Positions 7,029-11,176 of a stretch of 11,176 nt of DNA are shown in pieces (positions within the stretch are counted from its first letter, which is position 1; each line of letters starts with the position of its first letter). The stretch is from Verrucomicrobiota bacterium. Lineage in GTDB: Bacteria > Verrucomicrobiota > Verrucomicrobiia > Limisphaerales > CAIQOK01. The DNA lies in NCBI GenBank assembly GCA_025363535.1, contig JANYDP010000313.1, positions 1 to 11,176 on the forward strand, written 5' to 3'. Under the pieces are notes generated by a model. It searched no databases. It was given only the letters and a program-made list of their open reading frames with translations, and was not told the origin of the DNA. The translations under genes were made by a program, and so were the position numbers.

Positions 7029-7053
7029 AATCGTAAATCGTAAATCGTAAATC
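7029..7053. repeat. Heptamer tandem repeat (AATCGTA x3) just before rnc
   Basis: Three exact copies of AATCGTA (7029-7049) plus AATC of a fourth. The tract ends 4 bp before the rnc ATG and occupies the ribosome-binding position; no Shine-Dalgarno is otherwise present. It has the same period and placement as the tracts before prfA and the sensor kinase but a different unit sequence. Confidence 0.85.
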
Positions 7054-7057
7054 CAAA

Positions 7058-7786
7058 ATGTCCTCCCTCGCCAACGAGGAACTGCAAAGCCGGCTCGGCC
7101 ACATGTTTCACGATGTCGCCCTGCTGCAACTGGCGCTCACCCATCCGTCCATCACGCACGAACTCGGCACGACGATGCAGACCAACCAGCGGCTGGAATT
7201 TCTCGGCGATGCCGTCCTCCAACTGATTCTCACGCGCGAACTTTTTGAAAAGTTTCCCATCTTCGGCGAAGGCCCGCTGACCAAGGCCCGCGCTAAACTG
7301 GTCAACCGCCAGGCGCTGGCCGAACGCGCGGCCCAACTGGAACTGGGCCGTCACTTGTTGATGAGTCGCGGCGAAGAAACCAGTGGCGGCCGTGAACGGG
7401 CCTCAGCACTGGCGGATGGCTATGAAGCGGTGGTCGGCGCGATTTTTCTGGATGGCGGCTACGAGGTCGCACGGACTTTCATTCTGCGCGAATTTGCCGA
7501 CGGCTGCGGTGAGTTGTCTGATCTGCCCAACCTGGAAAACCCTAAAGGCGAATTGCAGGAGCTGCTCCAGGCTGTTTCTCCCGAATCGCCGCAGTATCAC
7601 GTCATCTCCGCCACTGGCCCCGACCACGACCGGATTTTTGAATGCACGGTGCAACATGCCGGTGTGGAGTTGGCGCGCGGCTCCGGCAAAAGCAAAAAAC
7701 TGGCCGAGAGCGACGCCGCGCTGGCGGCGCTGAAACAGTTGCGCGCCAGCCAGACCGACAAAACGCAAACTGAACCGCCACCTTGA
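7058..7786 (+). CDS. rnc: Ribonuclease III
   Basis: RNase III cleaves double-stranded RNA, notably the rRNA precursor and structured mRNAs. The 242-residue protein has the catalytic signature NQRLEFLGDAVL (Glu47, Asp51) and the second metal-site segment ADGYEAVVGAIFLD (Asp120, Glu123). A C-terminal double-stranded RNA binding domain runs from about 160 (NPKGELQELLQ) to 230 (GSGKSKKLAESDAALAAL). All key residues are present. A short Thr/Pro-rich tail follows. The ATG at 7058 directly follows a heptamer repeat. The BtpA-family gene starts 13 bp after its stop, so the two are probably co-transcribed. Confidence 0.96.
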   Translation: MSSLANEELQSRLGHMFHDVALLQLALTHPSITHELGTTMQTNQRLEFLGDAVLQLILTRELFEKFPIFGEGPLTKARAKLVNRQALAERAAQLELGRHLLMSRGEETSGGRERASALADGYEAVVGAIFLDGGYEVARTFILREFADGCGELSDLPNLENPKGELQELLQAVSPESPQYHVISATGPDHDRIFECTVQHAGVELARGSGKSKKLAESDAALAALKQLRASQTDKTQTEPPP

Positions 7787-7799
7787 TCTCCAAAACCAA

Positions 7800-8585
7800 A
7801 TGAAAAATCTCTTCGCCGCTCATCGCAAACTCCTCATCGGTGTCGTCCATCTGCGCCCGCTGCCCGGCTCGCCGCGTTGGGGTGGGGATTTAAAATCCCT
7901 GATTGATTTCGCTGTGAATGACGCACGGGCCTACGAAAAGGGTGGCGCACATGCCGTGTTCATTGAGAATTTCGGCGACGTGCCGTTCGCGAAATCGGGT
8001 GTCGCGCCGGAGACGATTGCCGCGATGACGGCGGCGGGTTGCGCCATTCGCGCGGTGGTGAAGCTGCCGATTGGTTTCAACGTGCTGCGTAACGACGCCT
8101 GCGCCGCACTGGCGCTGTGCGCCGCGTGCGGTGGAAGTTTCATTCGCGTCAACGTCCACTCCGGCGCGATGCTCACGGATCAGGGGCTGATCGAGGGCGA
8201 CGCTTACGGGACGCTGCGTTACCGCGCGCGCGTCGCACCGTCGGCGCAGATTTTTGCCGACGTGCTGGTCAAGCACGCCGTGCCGCTGGGTGACTGGCCG
8301 ATTGAAGAAGCGGCCAGCGACACGCTGGAACGCGGGCTGGCGGATGCGCTCATCGTCTCCGGCACCGGCACGGGCAAGGCCGCCAATCTCAGCGACGTGG
8401 AGCGCGTTCGCCACGCCTGTCCCGAGGCAAAAATCCTGCTGGGCAGCGGCGTGACGACGAAAAATGTGCGCCAATTTCTGCCCGTCGCGGACGGCTTCAT
8501 TGTCGGCTCATCGCTGAAGAAGGACGGCAAGTTGACGAATCCGGTGGATCCGAAACGTGTCGCGGCGTTGGTGAAGGCGTTTTGA
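7800..8585 (+). CDS. BtpA/SgcQ-family TIM-barrel protein
   Basis: A 261-residue protein with the family's conserved blocks: IGVVHLRPLPGSP (13-25), IENFGDVPF (55-63), GFNVLRNDA (92-100), FIRVNV (114-119), VSGTGTG (186-192), LGSGVT (214-219) and DGFIVGSSLKKDGK (231-244). The last blocks look like the phosphate-binding end of a TIM barrel. BtpA was named for a role in photosystem I accumulation in a cyanobacterium, but homologues are widespread in non-photosynthetic bacteria, and SgcQ lies in a sugar-uptake cluster; here a role in sugar-phosphate or nucleoside metabolism is more likely than photosynthesis. No photosynthesis gene is in the window. It ends 14 bp from the end of the convergent DUF420 gene, leaving no room for a separate terminator. 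Confidence 0.9.
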   Translation: MKNLFAAHRKLLIGVVHLRPLPGSPRWGGDLKSLIDFAVNDARAYEKGGAHAVFIENFGDVPFAKSGVAPETIAAMTAAGCAIRAVVKLPIGFNVLRNDACAALALCAACGGSFIRVNVHSGAMLTDQGLIEGDAYGTLRYRARVAPSAQIFADVLVKHAVPLGDWPIEEAASDTLERGLADALIVSGTGTGKAANLSDVERVRHACPEAKILLGSGVTTKNVRQFLPVADGFIVGSSLKKDGKLTNPVDPKRVAALVKAF

Positions 8586-8599
8586 AGAAAGCCCCCCGG

Positions 8600-9043
8600 T
8601 CACGTCTGCGGAAAAATTTGGTAGAGCAGGAAGTAGATCACCACGCCGGTCACGGAGACATACATCCAGATCGGCCACGTCCAGCGGGCGATTTTTTTGT
8701 GCGCAACAAAGTCTTGCCGACGGGCGCGAGCCAAGGTCATGAAGACGAGCGGCACCACCACCACGGCCAGCACCGTGTGGGTCAGAAGAATGGTCAGGTA
8801 AATGGGCCGCCACGCCGGCGGATTGATGAACCGGGTCGGGCCGCGATGCAACACCCAGGCGAGATAACCGTGATAGGTGAGGTAGCAGCCCAGAAAAATC
8901 GCGGAGGTGATGAAGGCGGCGATCATGCAGTTGCGATGGGCGATTTTGTTGCCGCGCTTGATGAAGACGAAACCCAGCGCGAGAAAGATGGCGCTCAGTC
9001 CGTTGAGGGTGGCGTTGACGACTGGCAGATCGGTGATGCTCAT
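8600..9043 (-). CDS. DUF420 membrane protein (CtaM/YozB-like), cytochrome oxidase assembly
   Basis: A 147-residue protein with four predicted membrane helices (about 8-28, 38-57, 81-103, 121-143) and histidines at 36, 58, 89 and 115, three of them at or near helix ends. The blocks HRNCMIAAFITSAIFL, YLTYHG, IYLTILLTHTVLA and HKKIARWTWPIWMYVSVTGVVIY are typical of DUF420. In Staphylococcus the member CtaM is needed to mature a haem A oxidase. Its start overlaps the stop of the SCO gene by 4 bp (ATGA), so the two are coupled, which supports a role in oxidase assembly. No oxidase subunit genes are in the window. Confidence 0.9.
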   Translation of the reverse strand: MSITDLPVVNATLNGLSAIFLALGFVFIKRGNKIAHRNCMIAAFITSAIFLGCYLTYHGYLAWVLHRGPTRFINPPAWRPIYLTILLTHTVLAVVVVPLVFMTLARARRQDFVAHKKIARWTWPIWMYVSVTGVVIYFLLYQIFPQT

Positions 9044-9696
9044 GGTTCGCGTTCCAACTGTTTTACCGCCGCGAGGATTTTTTGCTTCTCGATGGTCCAG
9101 TCCACGCCTTCGCCGCCGGTTTCAAAGACGCCGCGCAAGCGCGCCTGTTTGTCCACGACGACGAAGATGGTGCTGTGAATGAAGAGATCATTGTCGGATT
9201 TGCGTTCGTCCGGCTTCACTTCCACCGACGTCAATTTCAAGCCGCTGCTGCCGAGCGTGCTGATTTCTTTTTTGGTGCCGGTCAGGAACATCCAGCGGTT
9301 GGTGTCGGTGTCGAATCGCTCGGCATACTTGGCCAGAACCGGCGGCGTGTCAAAGTCGGGATCGGTGGTAAGCGTGACCAGCCGGGCTTTACTGATGGCG
9401 GGCAGCGCGGTTTCAAGCTCCTTCAATTGCCGCGTCATCTTGAGGCACGGGCCGGGGCAGCGGGAGAAAATGATGTCGGCAATCCACACGCGGCCACGCA
9501 AGTCGGCGAGCGTGACGGCGGCGGCGAACTGGTTGGTGAGCGTGAAGTCATTCACCGCGCCGATGACCGGCAAGGGCTGGCTGTGCGGGACGCGGGCTTG
9601 CAACGCGGTGAGCAGGTAGGCAAGCAGCAAGGTCAGTATCACCAGCAGGACGCCGGTGCTGAGCATGACGGAGATTTTTCGTGGCTGCGGGTGCAT
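9040..9696 (-). CDS. SCO1/SenC-family copper chaperone for cytochrome oxidase
   Basis: A 218-residue thioredoxin-fold protein anchored by one N-terminal helix (about 11-32). The copper motif CPGPC (Cys80, Cys84) sits in ADIIFSRCPGPCLKM, and His174 (FIHST) is the third ligand. The helix, LADLRGRVWI strand and VTLTTDPDFDTP block are as in the family. SCO proteins deliver copper to, or reduce, the CuA site of cytochrome oxidase subunit II on the outer side of the membrane. ATG at 9696 is used; ATG at 9666 would still leave the helix. No clear Shine-Dalgarno. Its 5' side abuts the end of a cassette array and an inverted-repeat element, so its promoter must lie close to or within them. Confidence 0.93.
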   Translation of the reverse strand: MHPQPRKISVMLSTGVLLVILTLLLAYLLTALQARVPHSQPLPVIGAVNDFTLTNQFAAAVTLADLRGRVWIADIIFSRCPGPCLKMTRQLKELETALPAISKARLVTLTTDPDFDTPPVLAKYAERFDTDTNRWMFLTGTKKEISTLGSSGLKLTSVEVKPDERKSDNDLFIHSTIFVVVDKQARLRGVFETGGEGVDWTIEKQKILAAVKQLEREP

Positions 9697-9720
9697 GGCA
9701 AAGGATTTAACGGAGGAGCT

Positions 9721-9854
9721 GTAAAGGGGTCATAAAGGGGTCAGTCCTGCGTTCATCATTTCAAATTAGATTAATCTGTCTGTACGCCGGATTTTGATTT
9801 GTTCCAAACCTAACAGTTTCGCCTACCACGTCAAAGTAGGACTGACCCCTTTAC
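9721..9854. mobile_element. REPIN/MITE-like inverted-repeat element, 134 bp
   Basis: The ends GTAAAGGGGTCA (9721-9732) and its exact reverse complement (9843-9854) bound the element. A second direct copy on the left, TAAAGGGGTCAGTCCT (9733-9748), pairs perfectly over 16 bp with 9838-9853. The interior is AT-richer than the surroundings and has no gene. GGGGTCAG-type palindromes of this kind are known next to REP-associated (RAYT/Y1) transposases, which are probably encoded elsewhere. No target duplication is visible. On its right it joins directly onto an incomplete attC site. Confidence 0.75.
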
Positions 9855-9921
9855 GGCACGCGGGACGCAACGATTGCAAACCACGACGCCATGCCGGGTT
9901 CGCTGCAGCGCTTGGTTAGGC
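9855..9921 (-). other. Broken integron attC site (attC1), missing its L'-R' end
   Basis: Read on the minus strand it begins with GCCTAAC (9921-9915) and follows the neighbouring site attC3 closely (shared CGCTGCAGCGAA and TTGCAATCGT segments) until 9855, where the inverted-repeat element begins. The L' and GTTRRRY core expected next are absent at that place. A core-like GTTAAAT occurs on the minus strand at 9711-9705, beyond the element, and shares AGCT plus CGTTA spacing with attC3, so it may be the displaced end. That last point is inference. Confidence 0.7.
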
Positions 9922-9931
9922 CACGGTGTCG

Positions 9932-10216
9932 TCATAAACTCACATCAAGCTCCAAGAGTCGGCGCGCGACTGGTCGCAACTGCTCTGCTGACGCGCACGG
10001 CGAACCGAAGATGTCGCGCTCAACCATGAACAGACACTCAATCATCTCCTGCTCCGACCGACTACCTGCCAGAATACGGTAAACCGGTGCGATGTAGCTG
10101 TCATACTCGTCCTCGGGCCACTCATCGCCAACACCTATCGGATTCCAGTCGCGGCGAAGAACCTGGCGGATGGAATCCTGAATCTTGGCTGCTCTGGACT
10201 CTCTCGAATCGGTCAT
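9932..10216 (-). CDS. Cassette-borne 94-residue protein of unknown function
   Basis: It occupies a typical integron cassette: the ATG at 10216 lies 13 bp inside the GTTAGGC core of attC2 and the stop lies 10 bp before attC1. Starting at 10264 instead would place the first residues inside attC2, so MTDSRESRAAKIQ is preferred. The protein is acidic and probably helical, with a marked block RRDWNPIGVGDEWPEDEYDSY (21-41), then VYRILAGSRSEQEMIECL and a leucine-rich end. The DW-P-G ... DEYDSY pattern occurs in small uncharacterised bacterial proteins (DUF1871-like by memory, unsure). It may be an immunity-type or regulatory protein. No signal peptide or membrane helix. Confidence 0.75.
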   Translation of the reverse strand: MTDSRESRAAKIQDSIRQVLRRDWNPIGVGDEWPEDEYDSYIAPVYRILAGSRSEQEMIECLFMVERDIFGSPCASAEQLRPVARRLLELDVSL

Positions 10217-10228
10217 ACGCGTCGAGTG

Positions 10229-10336
10229 GCCTAACGACCAAGAACTGAGCCACGGCCACGGCAACCGTCCGTGAACCGGCGACCGCAGCGCGAATCCAAA
10301 GGCGTAACAGCCGTTGGCTCCAGTGATGTGTTAGGC
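10229..10336 (-). other. Integron attC recombination site (attC2), 108 bp
   Basis: The ends GCCTAAC (10229-10235) and GTTAGGC (10330-10336) are exact complements and match the RYYYAAC/GTTRRRY cores. Inside, 10244-10256 pairs with 10310-10324, with an extra G and an extra A on the right arm only. Unpaired extra bases on one arm set the recombining strand in attC sites; here they lie on the R''-L'' side of the minus reading, which matches the minus-strand cassette genes. Confidence 0.85.
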
Positions 10337-10372
10337 CACAAAGATGTCATAACTCAAATCAAACTTGGCAAA
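10331..10372 (-). pseudogene. Tail of a decayed cassette gene
   Basis: On the minus strand a 13-codon open stretch (FAKFDLSYDIFVA) ends with the TAA supplied by the GCCTAAC core of attC2, a common way for cassette genes to stop. Its DNA matches the 3' end of the neighbouring 94-residue gene (shared TTGAT, TGAGTT, ATGAC and GTGGCCTAAC segments in the same order). A TGA stop lies just upstream and no body of the gene is recognisable, so it appears to be a remnant of a related gene. Confidence 0.45.
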
Positions 10373-10520
10373 TCAAAATGCTCGTGCGCCGACAGGCTCC
10401 GCACTTGCTCGCCGCTCGAAACCGGCGCGAGCTAAATCCTAGTCTAACTGCCGATAACTCTCTCATCTAAAACCGTGAACCGACGACTCACATGGCTCAA
10501 GTGCCTCAAACTCCACTGTG
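10337..10520 (-). other. ORF-poor integron cassette between attC3 and attC2
   Basis: This 184-bp stretch is bounded by complete attC sites, so it is one cassette. The longest minus-strand frame from ATG is 10466 to 10359 (35 residues, MRELSAVRLGF...), without recognisable features or Shine-Dalgarno; a GTG frame of 17 codons begins directly after the attC3 core. An imperfect GC-rich hairpin lies at about 10407-10432. It may carry a decayed gene, a small RNA or a promoter. I see no convincing protein. Confidence 0.6.
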
Positions 10521-10613
10521 GCCTAACGACCCAAGCTCAGCGACCCGGCGCACGAGACGCCACGATTGCAACCGCGACGCTCACGCCGCGTTCGCTGCAG
10601 CGCATGGTTAGGT
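10521..10613 (-). other. Integron attC recombination site (attC3), 93 bp
   Basis: The cores are GCCTAAC (10521-10527) and GTTAGGT (10607-10613). The inner arms 10536-10549 and 10585-10600 pair (CAGCGA with TCGCTG), with an extra G on the right arm as in attC2. The centre closely resembles that of attC1, so these two belong to one attC subfamily while attC2 is divergent. Orientation on the minus strand follows from the extra base. Confidence 0.85.
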
Positions 10614-10620
10614 GTCATGG

Positions 10621-11022
10621 TCATACTCTCCGTCCACATCCTGAACAATATGGGACTGACTCCATGTAGATGTAATAGATGATGCCCGGAATCAAACACA
10701 GAAAGAATAAAATCACAGCTACGAACACCTCGCCAATGCCCTGCAATCCTCTGACCTTACCAACCTGATGCGAACCACAATGAGGACACGCTCTGCCACC
10801 TCCGACAGCAACCGAAGCAGGTGCTGGCGTCCTGGTCTGCTGCGGGGCGGGTGGTGGTGACTCCAACTGGTCAACCATGTCGCGCAAAGGCAACCACTGG
10901 TCATAACCTTCCTCGCAATAGAGAGTGTCCCCGGTAATCGCACCGGAACTCCACAACGAGCGCAACTGACCAATCGTGTATGGTCCTTTCGTTTCGTCTT
11001 TTTGGAGAATGTAAAAGGCCAT
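10621..11022 (-). CDS. Cassette-borne GYF_2-domain membrane protein with a split zinc ribbon
   Basis: A 133-residue protein. Residues 2-53 (FYILQKDETKGPYTIGQLRS ... WLPL) match the GYF_2 (DUF4339) fold, thought to bind proline-rich peptides or partners. A Pro/Ala linker (55-75) follows. Then CPHC (Cys79, Cys82), a hydrophobic stretch (about 98-119), and CSGC (Cys126, Cys129): two halves of a zinc ribbon around a membrane segment, resembling LITAF-like domains. It is probably a membrane-attached adaptor facing the cytoplasm; no function is known. The ATG at 11022 is preferred over a GTG at 11037 that lies in the cassette core. The stop is 8 bp before attC3, as expected for a cassette gene. Confidence 0.8.
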   Translation of the reverse strand: MAFYILQKDETKGPYTIGQLRSLWSSGAITGDTLYCEEGYDQWLPLRDMVDQLESPPPAPQQTRTPAPASVAVGGGRACPHCGSHQVGKVRGLQGIGEVFVAVILFFLCLIPGIIYYIYMESVPYCSGCGRRV

Positions 11023-11034
11023 GCGCGCGAATGA

Positions 11035-11042
11035 CACCTAAC
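11035..11042 (-). other. Integron core site at the head of the GYF cassette
   Basis: GTTAGGTG on the minus strand fits GTTRRRY and repeats the first bases of the attC3 core (GTTAGGTGTCAT at both). The GYF gene begins 12 bp further on. It must be the R' end of another attC or the attI crossover point. Confidence 0.65.
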
Positions 11043-11176
11043 AGGTGGTTAAGGAGAAGTGGCTGGAACGTTGGTTCTGCCTATATCCTTTTGGCTTCAT
11101 GGGGTGAAACTGGCTGTTGTTAATGGCTTGGTCAAGGTTATTGGCTGTTTTCTGCTCAAGCCTGCCACCTCAAAGC
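11043..11176. other. Non-coding region right of the cassette core; attC or attI remnant possible
   Basis: No gene is seen. I cannot find the partner core and arm that a complete attC would need. Three loosely similar direct copies around TGGCTG occur (near 11067, 11121 and 11145), which could reflect attI-type weak integrase sites or chance. If it is attI, an integrase gene would follow to the right. Confidence 0.3.

Noticed and set aside
10442..10448. A GTCTAAC core-like heptamer that might mark a further attC
   Set aside because: No partner core or pairing arms occur at suitable distance; it fits a short degenerate pattern expected by chance.
10475..10669. A plus-strand 64-codon frame across attC3
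   Set aside because: It spans a recombination site and the end of the GYF gene on the opposite strand; no motif or start signal supports it.

Overview
The window looks like a high-GC bacterial chromosome segment, most probably from a verrucomicrobial (PVC-group) organism. The basis is indirect: rpmE sits next to prfA; there is a four-cysteine protein (6383-6973) of a type I associate with Verrucomicrobia and Planctomycetes; and short 7-bp-period repeats occur between genes. No rRNA is present to settle taxonomy. Shine-Dalgarno sequences are clear for only a few genes (corA, the DegT-type aminotransferase, the HAD phosphatase); most starts lack one.

Left part, minus strand (1-3194): a DegT-type PLP aminotransferase is followed after 1 bp by an 84-residue protein carrying a histidine-kinase-like H-box, then CorA, then a PAS/HisKA sensor kinase that runs off the left edge. 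The kinase starts with GTG at 625.

Middle, plus strand (3315-8585): rpmE (L31, zinc form) with its own promoter and a strong intrinsic terminator, prfA (RF1), a membrane-anchored alpha/beta hydrolase overlapping a YqaB-like HAD phosphatase by 4 bp, the four-cysteine protein, rnc (RNase III) and a BtpA-family TIM-barrel protein. This is a translation/RNA-processing block mixed with metabolic genes.

Right part, minus strand (8600-9696): a SCO1/SenC copper chaperone overlaps a DUF420 membrane protein by 4 bp, a pair tied to cytochrome oxidase maturation. It is convergent with the BtpA gene.

Right end (about 9705-11042): an integron-type gene-cassette array read on the minus strand. It has two full attC sites, one broken attC, one cassette with a 94-residue protein, one with a GYF_2/split-zinc-ribbon membrane protein, and one nearly gene-free cassette that keeps a tail resembling its neighbour's gene. 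The broken attC is joined to a 134-bp inverted-repeat (REPIN/MITE-like) element. No integrase lies in the window; if present it should be to the right.

The most unusual signals are the cassette array with its element-broken attC, and several heptamer-periodic tracts placed at gene boundaries, three of them directly before start codons.
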